A stretch of 64,000 bases of DNA from Gnetum montanum (lineage: Eukaryota; Streptophyta; Gnetopsida; Gnetales; Gnetaceae), in the NCBI GenBank assembly GCA_015680685.1, contig MNCI01012629.1, positions 775,901 through 839,900 on the forward strand. The letters are read 5' to 3'. The notes below the pieces were generated by a model. The model was not told where the DNA came from. It saw nothing but the letters and a program-made list of their open reading frames with translations, and ran no database searches. Made by a program: the position numbers and the translations under genes. Positions 44,630 through 55,859 of the stretch are shown one piece after another. The stretch's first letter is position 1, and each line of letters opens with the position of its first letter.

Positions 44630-45740
44630 ACAGATCCTACAATGACATTTTTTGAACCTACGTGAGCAACTGCAAAGTGCAAAAAATCATTGAGCAAGTC
44701 CATGAGGGACTATGCGAAGGTCACATAGCACCCAAGGAAATGGTGGCAAATATTAGACACTTAGGCTACTATTGGATTTATATGGAGCATGATTATGTCT
44801 CCAAGGTCAAAACATGCAATATTTGTCAATGGCATGGCAACTTAATGCATGTGCCACCAAGTAAACTGCATACAATGTAGATCATGTGGTCATTCCAATG
44901 TTGGGATTTGAACATCATTAGACCAATAATGCCTAATTTCTCCATAGAGCATATCTTCATTATAACCATGACTGAGTATTTTACCAAGTGGGTTAAGTCT
45001 ATATCCCTTAAGAAGACAACGTCATAGTAGGTTTGTAAATTTGTGCTTGATAAGATATTGACCTACTTTGGTTTTTCCATTACCATCATAATAGACAATA
45101 GGCCATAGTTTAGTAGCACTAAAACCAAGGCTTTTGCAAATGCTTTGATATCAAACATTCCTTTTTGTTGCCATACTACTTGTAGGCGAATGGCCAAGCA
45201 GAGGCCACAAATAAGGTCATTATCAACCTTTTGAAAAATATTTGTAGTAGCAGCAAATGGAGATGTCATAAATAATTAGTCTACACACTCTGGGACTACT
45301 AGACTACATGCAAAACAATAATAGGTAATATGCCATATAGTCTTGTTTATGGGTCTAAAGCAAAATTTCCTCTTAGGTTTTAGGTTCCATCACTCAATGT
45401 GATCCTCTCAAGCTTCATTGATGAGGTTCAAAATGATGAGTTGAGAACTATGAACCCTAACTCTATAGAGGAGTGCATGCAGATGCTTTGTCCCATCAAG
45501 TGGGTACCAAGAAAAGCAATGGCAAAAGCACCATCACAATCAACATCAACTCCCAATCAAGAAAGGGGACCTAGTCCTCAAGGCCATTCGCAAACCCATA
45601 GAAAATTCTTAGCCAACTAGGAAGGATGTTTCTTGGTCATTGAGGCCTATGACAATGGAGCATTCAAGCTTGCCAATCAAGATGGCAATGAATTTTCCAA
45701 TTTCATGAATCACTCATATCTGAAGCATTACTACACCTAG
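44630..45740 (+). pseudogene. Element B integrase
   Basis: Zinc part open at 44662-44880: VHEGLCEGHIAPKEM and CNICQWHG (HHCC). Core: CWDLNIIRPI, where the first catalytic Asp is Asn and the usual Gly residues are changed; EYFTKWVKS; IIDNRP (second Asp); ANGQAEATNKVIINLLK (Glu kept). C-terminal open stretch 45399-45620, then EAYDNGAFKLANQDGNEF and YLKHYY, the tail also seen in A. In A and B alike the integrase tail is followed within 50 bp by a CTTAAACTAG array. Confidence 0.85.
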
Positions 45741-45779
45741 CCTATAGCATTGCATCTCGACAAAGCAAGGTAAGAAAAG

Positions 45780-46255
45780 TTTGCTATGACTATAAACTAG
45801 CACACCATAGTTTTCTATAACTATAAAATAGCATGGCACAAGTTTACTACTACTATAATTGGCATGACACTTGTCCACTATGATGTTAAACTAGCATAGC
45901 ACTCATTTGCTATGATGTTAAACTGGCAAAGCATTAATCTACTATGATGTTAAACTAGAACCCAAACCTCAAGTCCACTATGACTATAAATTGATGTAAC
46001 ATAGTCCATTATGACTATAAACTAGCATAAACTATCCACCATAAAACTAAACTAGCATATCTTGTCCTTGGATCATGATGTTAAACTAATATAGTACCAC
46101 ATCTAGTACAATGTTAAACTAGCATAAAATAGTTTTCTAGGACTATAAACTAGCATGCTATAGTCTGTTAGGATGTTAAACTAGGCTCATAGTCTACCAA
46201 GACCTTAAACTAATAAAACACATGGTCTACCAATATCTTAAACTAGGTTTACCAT
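45780..46255 (+). repeat. CTTAAACTAG array after integrase (B)
   Basis: About fourteen units of 30-35 bp, such as GATGTTAAACTAGCATAGCA and GACTATAAACTAGCATGC. It has the same position and the same orientation relative to the genes as 25686-26078 in A. Confidence 0.85.
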
Positions 46256-47615
46256 CACTCATGCATGGTTCTATGAGTAAGTGAGTGAGAATAATCCTGA
46301 CTCCCCCCACCCATCCTCCCCACTTCGCTACACCACATGGGTGAGGACACTATAGTCCTAGAAAGGAATTCCTATCATTAAGAGAGGCCTCTAGAACATT
46401 TGCAACATTATCATCCTCTAGCATTTTGTTGATCTTCTGGAGTTCCCATCATCGGTACACCCTCTAGGTGGCACTTGTAGTACTACCAAATCTAGATGGC
46501 ACTTTTAGCATTATGGCCTAACCATTTTACTAATTTTTTTGGCTCCAAAGCACTTACACCATCATCACCTACCATCATTTTTCTAGTCTTCCTAGATACT
46601 TGCCACTAGTTTGGCCTCTAGAGCATTTGTAGCATTTTGGCCCCCTACACCTTTACTAGCTTTTCAAACACTTCTAACTAGTTTAGCTATTGTAGCATTT
46701 GTAGCATCCTTACATCTAGCAGTTTACTCACATCTCTTGATGTGTGATTGTATTCTTGTTTTCTTTGAGTTATTTTTGTAGGATGAAGCCTCGGAGGTAG
46801 TCATGCAGAGACGCACCTCATTGGAATAGCAAGTCACCACATTACTTTGATGTGCATGATTAGACTAGCCAATCTAGTTAAGAGTACACATCTCTATTAC
46901 CTAACTATAGCCTACTTATATTTGCCCATTTTTACCATGCATTCCCTACTTTCCGCTGCATCACCAAGCTTGCAAACCCCTCTGATGCACATGCCCATGA
47001 TGGATGTAACATAACTCATCCCATAGGGAGCCTTTGTGGGCTAGTCAAAGCCCAAGTAGATGTAATGCAACTCATCCTAGAGAGGAAACATCCATCCTAT
47101 AGGTGCAACATAGTTGCATCAAGGTAGAGTCCATTAAGTTGCATGTAGTCCACCTAATGGAAAGCACCCCATAGCTAGCATTTTTCAATGTGTAGAACCT
47201 AAAGTAGGTTTTCCTCGCAACTGAAAAAATAAAAAATATAAGAAAAAGAGTAAGAAGTAGCAAAGTTGCAATTTTGCAACTAGTCCAACCCTAAACCCAC
47301 ATTAACTCTCTCATAAGCATTCCAACTAAAGATCACAATCTCAGGGGTGAGCCATTCTAGTGTCATGGACATTGACTCTTTCATAAGAATTTTGATAAGA
47401 GGTCACTGTTTTGGCAACAAGCCACCTTGGTGCCACAATCACCATTAGCTATGCTGACTCTTGCCTTTCCTACCATCCCTAGCATATTTCCTATGCCCTT
47501 CACCTCTAGCATACCACAACCCTTAGCACTCTTGAGCATGGTGCAACAACATCTAGTTTGGCATTAATTAGCAATGTTGGTGTCAAGCCTAATGTGGTCT
47601 TTTATCGTTCTTTAT
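46256..47615 (+). other. 3' untranslated region of element B
   Basis: No recognisable coding. Its last 450 bp align with 3050-3575. It also has GTGTTACATCCATGTGG-like sequence (around 47.0 kb) that is reminiscent of 24.75 kb in element A's 3' region, so A and B share parts of this region. Confidence 0.55.
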
Positions 47616-47662
47616 CAACATTTCTTGGGCCACTCCTCTAGACATCAACAAAGAGGGGCCAA
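47616..47662 (+). other. PPT and hairpin at the 3' end of B
   Basis: A decayed CTTTATCAACATTTCT arm, the loop TGGGCCACTCCTCT and an AGACATCAACAAAG arm, then AGGGGCCAA directly before TGAAACACCA at 47663. Same layout as at 3529-3575 and 24290-24352. Confidence 0.7.
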
Positions 47663-49327
47663 TGAAACACCACCAAATTTGGGTCACCATGCCTTGACTA
47701 TAATTTGTTCTAAGTGTCAATACGAAGAAAATTTTTTTCTAAGTGTTGGGCCTATCTCTCCACTACTAGGACTATGCTCCAAAGCACAGTCAGTGTATTT
47801 TGCAACATAAGGCCAAATTTGTAAGATCTTTCTAAGTGTCAATAGTAGCTACAAAGTTTTCTAATTACCAAGACTATGCACCTCACTGCTAGGACTATGC
47901 TCTAGAGCATAGTTAGCATACAAATAGCTATTTTTACAAATTTTCCTAAGTGTCAAGCTAGAATTTGTCAAGCTTGCTTGCCATGGAAGAAATAGTTTGG
48001 AAAATTTTCTAACTTTTGAGACTACACTTCCTACTACTCTCTATAGTGTAGTTAGCATAGTTTGCACAAAGAACAATTTTGCAAAAAACTTTCTAGCTAC
48101 CCAAACTATGCTCTCATTATTGGGACTATGCTCCAAAGTATATTTACCACTGAAGTGTAAGTTTTGAAAAATTTGCCTAACTATTGGGACTATGCTCTAG
48201 AGTGTAGCCAGTATAGTCATGTAGAACAGCCTCCAAAAGCATCTAGAATGCAACACAAACCTTCACATTAACTTTGACACACCTTTGACAAGAAAGATTG
48301 GAAAACTATATTTCTTTTGGCAATATCCATTTGTCCCAAAATTATACCTAAGCTTGACACCACTCAAGAGAGTAAACAGTGTAGTCCTAGAGTGTAGTAT
48401 ACAAGATTACATTTCTTTTGCATTTTGTTAGGTACATTTTCCTTTTTTCAACATTTGTGCATATAATTTGGTGGTGTAGTCATAGTTTGGTAGTCTCATA
48501 GGGTCCATTCGAGCATACCAACAAAACACCATTTGCTTTAGTGGGAGTGTAGTTGGGATTAGCATAGTCCCAATTACCCCTTTGCCATGTGGCACTTAAT
48601 CTATAATTTATGGCAACCCTAATCCTATAAATACCCTAGTGATCTATTTTTTATGGGTTGGCAATTCTTGCATTTAGTTGAAAAATCTACATTTTGAGCA
48701 TTCTTGCATTTAATTGCTCTTGGCATTTTAGCATACTCTAAGCTAGTGTTTAGCACTATTGCACACCACTGCAGGATACCATTGTAGACCACTGAAGCCC
48801 ATAGGACATTGTAGTGGCCAATCTAATAGGCACAGACACCATGAAAAATGTTAGTCTTTTGCAACCTAGACACCCTAAGACTGTGACTATTCTACCTACT
48901 ATGCCTGTTTGTACACTACATACCTCCTCACCCTTGTTCTAGTTAACTACACTCTCTCTATTTAGGGTGGTGTTGCTCTCTCTATCTCTTTCTTCCTATA
49001 CATTTTTAGAATTTTTATTTACATTTTAGCATTTACTTGCATTTTTTTCTATTTCTTCACATAACTATACATTGATACATTTGTTTTTGAGGGAAACCCT
49101 TAACCATGCTCACCCTCATTAACATCATAAACACTGCAAACATTGTGCAAGCACTTAACAACATGTTGACATTAAAACCCATAAGTCCCAGTTCAATCAA
49201 CAAGACTATTCTAGGTACCTTGCCTCTACCTTCAGCAGGCCCTCACATAGATGCAACATCAAAGCTATGCACTCATAAACCTTTTGATGTACTGTTCTAG
49301 TCACCACTGACATTTTCAGTCACTACA
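47663..49327 (+). mobile_element. 3' LTR of element B
   Basis: 1,665 bp, TGAAACACCACC to TCAGTCACTACA. TATA box TATAAATA at 48626-48633. Contains GACTATGCTCTAGAGCATAG and related palindromes at 47.77-48.2 kb. Followed by the target duplication AGATT (49328-49332). It pairs with the 5' LTR at 10494-12022. Confidence 0.9.
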
Positions 49328-49332
49328 AGATT

Positions 49333-50376
49333 TAAAGGCTAAGTAACAAGGTAGCAAAAGAAGGAGAGTTGAGAAAATACGAAAGTGCAAAGGAATACAA
49401 TAGGAACCCTTCCATTAGAAAGAGAGAAGTCTAATTTTATGACAGTGAGGAAGAATCACCTCTTGATGAGATGATGAAAAAAAAGACCTTGTCAATCCAA
49501 AATGTGGGATTTGTTGGATGAAAAATTCCAAACTATAAAAATGGCCAAAGAATCAGGAGAGAAAAGTAGAGATCATAATCGTAAGAGGTAAAAGGAAGCT
49601 AAACATGGCTACCAAAGGGGTAAGGACAAGATTATTGCAGTAGATGAAGTTGTAGAAACTAAATCAAATGATGATGCTGGTGGTGACATCTAGTAATACA
49701 AGATCCTAAGGGATGTTGTCCCATTATGTCATTCTTACAAGAACATGGGGTGTTTTCTCTAAATCCACTAGCAAGAAGACAAGCACCCAGAAGGTTGCCT
49801 TATCCTCAACACAATCCTAGGTAGTTCTAACAGTAACAAAAATATTATCCAAGTGGAACTCCATCAAAACCATATGAGCAATATCAATAGTGACACCAAC
49901 CATAGTCATGGGGTATGCCACCACCAAGGTAGCATAACCCTTACAGGCAACTAGATCCATATGGGTATTACATTCAGCAACCCCTATCTCTACATTAGTC
50001 TTTCTATCACGTTTCTTTTTTCCATCATTGTCATCCTTCTAAATACTACAAAACTCATTCTCCATATTCTAGGATGGATGCCACATTTTATCCTTATCCT
50101 CCTTCTATTTCTACACCTATTCCTCAATCCTCAACCCAACTACTACTTGCTCCATCCATGCATGATGAACTTACAGCTTAGTGGTAGCAATGTAATGCTA
50201 CTAGGATTGTTAATTTATAACTAGTATATTAATTGAGGGGTTTGAAACCTTGTGCTCATAAAATATCATTCTTACAACCTAATAGTCCTACTAAGCCCTC
50301 ATAGACTCAGGCAAATAATCATCCTACTTCTACTTCATCTTCTACAGATCATTCCATTAGGTCCCTTTCAGACTAA
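49333..50376 (+). pseudogene. Element C gag, C-terminal part
   Basis: This continues C's gag after the B insertion. It is very decayed: a lysine/glutamate-rich stretch (49.36-49.64 kb) and a Gln/Pro/Tyr-rich stretch (49.78-49.95 kb) can be made out in changing frames. No zinc knuckle is clear. Two short ORFs (49961-50224, 50252-50458) are probably shifted readings. Confidence 0.45.
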
Positions 50377-50850
50377 ATGCTACCCAAAATCTATGCTATT
50401 ATGCTCACCCATGTTGTATCTAATTGGATCCAAGCTAGCAACCTTTCCAAGAAATTAGCTAATCATGGAAGTCCTCTTATATACCTATATATTGCTAGGA
50501 ATCAACTATGTAAGGCTCTTCTTGATTCTATTTTTAGTGGGAACTTGATATTTCATGAGATATATACTACCTCAAACTTATTTCCTCTCAAGAAAAGAAA
50601 TATCAGATTAGAATTTGCAAATCAATCCATCACTATTCCATTGGAACTAGTTGAAAAAATTGTGACCACTATCTATGGGTGGTATTATCCTACTAATTTC
50701 CTAGTAATCAAGGTTAAAAACTACAAGGTGGACTTTCTAATCATTATGGGAAGGGCATGGTTAAGCACTATTGATGGAAGAATGGACATAAGAGATCTTT
50801 TCCTAGAGATATCAAAGGAAAATGCATTTGGAAAGATCGAGAAGAGATGA
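50377..50850 (+). pseudogene. Element C protease
   Basis: One open frame of 157 codons. Around residue 48 ALLDSIFSGNLIFHEIYTTS resembles the retropepsin LLD(S/T)GA..N(L/V)(L/M)P..(I/L)+ block with Gly-Ala lost. Then RLEFANQSITIPLELVEKI (pattern L.LADQS...P.G..EDI), VKNYKVDFLIIMGRAWLSTI and a DIRD tail (pattern DF.V...GRPFL.T....ID). Family and order (after gag, before RT) fit. The next open piece (50967-51251), ending in KLAPK, is the link to RT. Confidence 0.75.
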
Positions 50851-51419
50851 GTTCCATGCATCATGTACAGTGATACAAGGTGCAATCATGTGCAAAAGTT
50901 CTAGTCTATGAAATGAGCATCTACTTCTACATGCAAATAGTGTGCACATGAGGAAAATATTCAAAGGTGTGTATGTATGCAACAACCACAAAACAAGAGG
51001 ACACCCAATGGTTGGCTACTGATTTTGATAGTAGTATAATGTGCATGGAACATACTAAGAGCCTAACATGCACCTATTTCATAGGCATGAATGAACTAGA
51101 GAAAGTTCATAACAAACTCTTTGATAATGAAAATGATGACATCAATTGGAAAGAGTTAGAGATTCCTACAAATTTTAAACAAGAGACTAGATATGCATTC
51201 TTGAAAAATGGCAAGCCATTTATACTCAATGCCAAACTTGCTCCTAAGTAGAAAGCAAAACTATTGAAGGTGGTCATCAAATGGCCAAAAACCTTTACTT
51301 GTTCGTATCCTAAACTCACTAGAATTGATCCACAAGTATGCCAGCATTGCATTTACACTAATCCATCCATGGAGCCAAGGAGGTAACCACAACAGTGTTT
51401 AAATCCAAAATTAAAGCAA

Positions 51420-52140
51420 ATTGTCAAATAGGAGATTGAAAAACTCATCAAGGCAAGGTTCATCTACCCCATTATGGATAGTGAGTGGATCAATCCACTT
51501 ATCATAGTGCTAAAGAGAGGTGACAAATGATGGATTTTCATAGACTTTAAGATGTTAAATGTGACAACATCTAAGGATTAGTTTTTGTTGCCATTTATTG
51601 ATAAGGTGTTGGAAACCATATTTGGACATTACTATTATAGTTTTCTAGATGATTATAGTGGCTATAACCAAATCTAAATTGCACTAGAAGAAAAGTCCAA
51701 AATAACATTCAAAAGTCCTTGGGAAACCTTTGCATATCATAAGATGCCTTTTGGTCTATGTGATGACCTTGCCACTTTCCAACACCTATTCTTGAGTATC
51801 TTTCAACAATAAATAGGTAGCAAAGTGAAGGTTTTCATGGATGAATTCTTCACTTATGGTACTACATTTGAGCAAGCCTTAGACTACTTTGAGAGAGTAC
51901 TAAAAAGGTATGGGGAAATAAATCTATAGTTTAATTGGTAAAAGAGCCACCTCATAGTCCAAGAAGGCATTGTATTAGGGCATCAAATTTTGTAGGAAGG
52001 GATCAAGATAGATCCTAAAAAGATAAGGGTCATCCAAGGAATCATCCATGAACTAGAAATTTTCAAAGATGTTGATCATTCCTTGGACACAATGGTTACT
52101 ACCAGTGATTCATAGAGAATTTCTCTAATATCATAAAATC
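51420..52140 (+). pseudogene. Element C reverse transcriptase
   Basis: Order of blocks: EIEKLIKARFIYPIMDSEWI, LLPFIDKVLETI, YYYSFLDDYSGYNQI, then MPFGLCDDLATFQHLFLSIF, VKVFMDEFFTYG (catalytic DD is DE), VLKRYGEINL, SHLIVQEGIVLGHQI and EGIKIDPKKIRVI. This is the Ty3/gypsy RT pattern, similar to Athila-type elements in the EGIVLGH block. Stops occur at Arg and Gln positions. It would make cDNA; inactive here. Confidence 0.87.
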
Positions 52141-52179
52141 ATTGGTAAAGCTAACAAAGAAAGATGCATCCTTCATCTA

Positions 52180-52640
52180 GACCAAGGAATGTAAAAATGC
52201 ATTCCAAATTCTCAAATAGAAGCTCATAGAGACCACAATTCTATAAGCACTTGAATGATATAGACCATTTCATATCATGAAAGATGCATCTAACTATAGC
52301 TTGGGAGATGTGCTTATCAAGTTGGATGATAAGAAATTTTCATATTACATCTACTACACAAGTCGAAGCATTATGGATGCACAATTGAATTACACCACCA
52401 TGGAGAAAGAACTAATGGTGGTGGTGTATGCACTAGAAAATTTCAAGCACTATGTGCTTGGATATAAAGTGTTTATGCACACTGATCACAGTGCCATCCA
52501 CTTCCTCATGAACAAGCCAATGGTAAGCCCCCATGTCATACGGTGGCTAGTGATCTTATAGGAATTTGATCCTACAATGGTAGACTGAAAGGAGACTAAG
52601 AATGTGGTCACTAATCACTTATCTCAGTTACAATGGGATA
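52180..52640 (+). pseudogene. Element C RNase H
   Basis: An open part at 52277-52561: MKDASNYSLGDVLIKLDDKK (first Asp and GxVL-like), SRSIMDAQLNYTTMEKELMV (catalytic Glu in TxxEKELL) and FKHYVLGYKVFMHTDHSAIH (TDH Asp), the typical gypsy RNase H order. Then a stop and EFDPTMVD. It lies directly behind RT. Confidence 0.85.
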
Positions 52641-52689
52641 ACAAAGAGGAGGAGAGTACTCTTTGACCAATTTTCCAATGAACTCCTCT

Positions 52690-53960
52690 TTGTCGTTGCA
52701 ATAAATGAACAAATGCCCACAAAACCAAAATGGTATGATGGCATCCTCATTTATCTTCTCACTCAAGAGATGTCATAAGATCTAGACCATAGGAAGAAAC
52801 AATGGTTTCTTCATTGGACTAAGCCCTTCATGGAAATCAACAGGCACTAATGCAAATCAATTATGCATTTTCCAAGATGCTCATAAAGGTCTTTGTGAGG
52901 GCACTATGCCAGGAGACACATGACCATAAAAATATTGATAGAAAGATACTATTGGCCCATAATCTTCAGGGATGTCCACCAAGTTGTTTAATCTTGTGAA
53001 TGTTGTCAAAGAGATGATGGGATGACTTCATGAATGGAGGGTCCTCAATAGTGAATTCAACCACTAGAACTCTTTAACATATGAGGCATAGATTTCATGG
53101 ATTCCATCACATCCATGTCCAACAAGGCATATATAATTGTCTCCATTTACTATTGTACCAAATGGGCAGAAGTAGTAGCCATCACTGACTATACATCATC
53201 CACTACTACTCGATTTGTACAAAAAATGTTATGAACAAGTTTTGGATGCCATGTGCACTAATTTTTGACAATAGAACCCATTTTACAGGTGCCACTTTTC
53301 AAAAACTCATGCAATTCTTGGGGGTTAAATATAAATTAATAACACGTTATCACCTCCAAGCCAATGATCAAGCAAATATGACTAATAGGAAGATTACAAA
53401 GATTCTAACAAGAACTATTAAAAAATATAGGAGAGATTAGAGGAAAAAACCTAATGATGCGCTTTGGGCCTACCACTCAACATGGAAACTTCCTAATGGC
53501 TACTCTCTCTATAAGCTAATGTAGGGAAAACTTCCAATGCTCCCAATTCAATTTGAGCTCTATACACTCTCAACAACTTGTGACTTGGATCTTGACCTAA
53601 GTTTGGTACAAAAGGAAAGATTGATCAACCTTAATGTGCTAGATGAAAATTGATTAGTAGCTCTATCTTTGAATGAAGTGCACAAAGCATTCAACAAGCA
53701 ATGTTATGATCTTAGAATACAAAAAAATAAAATTATAACTATGAGATAAGGTTCTCTATTGAAATCCCACACACATACCTTAGAAAACCAAATTCCAAAC
53801 ATTATGGGAGGGATCTTATATAATTGATAAAATATTTCCTTATTGGATCATGATCATAAAAAAACCTAAGTGCTAAAATAAAAATTACTTGATCAAAAAC
53901 CAATAGATAAAACCTTTCCATGAGATAAAGCAAGTTAGTGCAACAAATATCTCAATAGAG
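52690..53960 (+). pseudogene. Element C integrase
   Basis: A zinc-like part ending CECCQRDD near 53005, then a core with GIDFMDSI (first Asp), YCTKWAEVVAITDY, and the open stretch 53231-53440: MPCALIFDNRTHFTGATFQK (second Asp) and YHLQANDQANMTNRKITKIL, where the usual Glu of QAE is Asn. C-terminal remnants (ALNEVHKAFNKQCYDLR..) reach about 53.95 kb. The loss of Glu alone makes it inactive. Confidence 0.82.
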
Positions 53961-55850
53961 GGTAATCATACTTAATTTTTCAGATCTCCTCCTTCCAAAT
54001 TAGTCATGGGGGAGATGGCCATCCATGCTAACCATTTACATAGCTCCTTAGTTTTTCTATTTTTTATTTTACACATTTTTATTTTTGCAATTTGTTTATT
54101 TTTGAAGTTTTCTACCAATGGCTAAGTCATGGTTTCTTTTTCATGGAATAGGCAATGAGTCCACAATATCTGCCCATTCACAAACTCTATGATTTTTGTT
54201 GTTTTGGAAGTTAGATCCCTTTTCATTAAATAAAATTTTAATAAATTTGTGACCTTAGTGGTTTCTAGAATTGAAAATGATTTAAAGGTTTGCATAGGAT
54301 ATGGCTTTGAAGAGACTCAATAGTCTTTGTACTCCTCTACTTACTTAGGTGCATGAGTGTTTTCATAAACTTACCATTTCATGTCGACCAATAACAAGAA
54401 GTTAAATAAAGTCTTTGCATGGTGTGGTTCCCATCCAAAAAAAACAAAAGAAAAATAAAAAAAAATGATGGGAGTTCAAAGCACACCCCTTAGAGAAATA
54501 AATGGGCTACAAGCATTGGTTATGGAATTAGAAAGATATGTTACCCATGCCTGAAGGTCCCCTCTAACTAAGGTTTTCTTTTACTTCCTACTTTTCTTCT
54601 CTTCTCTTTATGGAATAATGGTTGTTCTATGGGAGCACTCTTGTGTCTTGAGGGGGGTGGATCAATCTTGGAGTGGCAATGCAAAGTCACTAGAAGAGGT
54701 TGATTTTGGTTTAAACTAAGGATATATCTTCTTAGGTAATGTAAATAGAAACTCCACAAGGGACTTCTTATGACCTCAATTTAGAATTCCATTCCACCTT
54801 CTTCATCATTCCTCTATGCTACCCATAACTCACCTCACTACTGATGTCCATGTTCTTGATTCGATGTCTTTGTCTAACCTGCTTGATTCTTTAATAGAAT
54901 CTTCTAGGTTTTGGTCCTTCACTTTCATCAACCATTAATCACCTATGGGGCACATATACTCCTTAGGTTGAAGTTATGCAATGGAAAATAAGGCATTTTC
55001 TTGCTATGGGAAGGATCCACTTGTATATCTCTTGGTTGGATTCATTAAATACCTTATCCTTAGACATTCTTACAATCAGAAGCTTTCATACACCCATCTT
55101 CTACATCAAACCATGTACTCCTTTACATACTTTTTTATATACACACATTATACATCAAATTTTTCAATTTTTGAGCTTTCAAAGATCCTATTCAATGATT
55201 TCATCATATTCTTTACTTTTTGGGGACTCCATGGACTCCAAGTTCATTCAAATCTTTCTTGTATTTTTCAATATATTCAAGTTTCAAAATTTCAACTACG
55301 GGCTCTATATATAGGGCCCCATTAATAGATCTTATGTGTATATGAGGTCCAGTATACATGGACCCATCGACATAGCAAAAACATAGTATAAATATGTGTG
55401 ATCCTCCTTTGAAATTTTCACATGTTCTCACAAATGCCAAAGAACTTTTTCAAATTTTCAAAGACCATAAGTTTCCAGTCATTTATCCAAATCACTCTAT
55501 TCTTTGACCCTATAGCTACCATAGGTAATCTCTTAGTCATGGGGGCCACAAATGTGCTATCTTTTACAAAAAAAATTATTGCTATTTTTTCTAACTCCCA
55601 AAAAGGCTTAACTTAGAAATCAACCTTTAAACACCAAATTATAGAGTTAAACTCTTTCAAGGAGCTCTGATGGCAACTTATAATGAAAATTAATTAATAA
55701 AATATCCATATGCCATGGTCCAACCTTAGCCAGGTGTAACTAACAAGATACGGTACTTAAAATATTCAAAGTTAAATGTTATATCTACTATTCCATGGAT
55801 GTGTTGTGACTATAGATGGCATCAAAAGGTAAGCACATGTAAAAAGGAGG
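53961..55850 (+). other. Region between integrase and extra ORF of C
   Basis: AT-rich, no recognised domain. A TAGTCATGGGGGAGATGG sequence at 54001-54020 looks like a purine tract. ORFs 54976-55314 and 54981-55325 overlap in different frames and have no family. TATA-like sites CTATATATAGGG (55303) and AGTATAAATATG (55386) precede the extra ORF. Confidence 0.4.
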
Positions 55851-55859
55851 ACCATCTCA

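Larger units (their letters stand above)
10494..49327 (+). mobile_element. Ty3/gypsy Tat-like element B, interrupted
   Basis: Order on the plus strand: 5' LTR, primer site, leader, gag, [lone LTR 15258-16782], array, antisense gene on the minus strand (17447-22150, continued at 41977-42049), [element A 22151-41976], one array unit, RT (with an assembly inversion), RNase H, integrase, array, 3' UTR, purine tract, 3' LTR. Without the two inserts it is about 17.5 kb, large even for this lineage. The protease is missing next to the lone LTR. All ORFs are broken; the first integrase Asp and the second RT catalytic Asp are changed. Confidence 0.85.

Noticed and set aside
54976-55325. Two overlapping ORFs (112 and 114 codons)
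   Set aside because: Different frames of the same AT-rich DNA, Phe/Ile/Tyr-rich by composition, with no family.
55300-55400. Possible extra copy of element C's LTR (ACCCATCGACATAGC and TATAAATA)
   Set aside because: Only a few words match; no LTR start, no end and no palindrome cluster.
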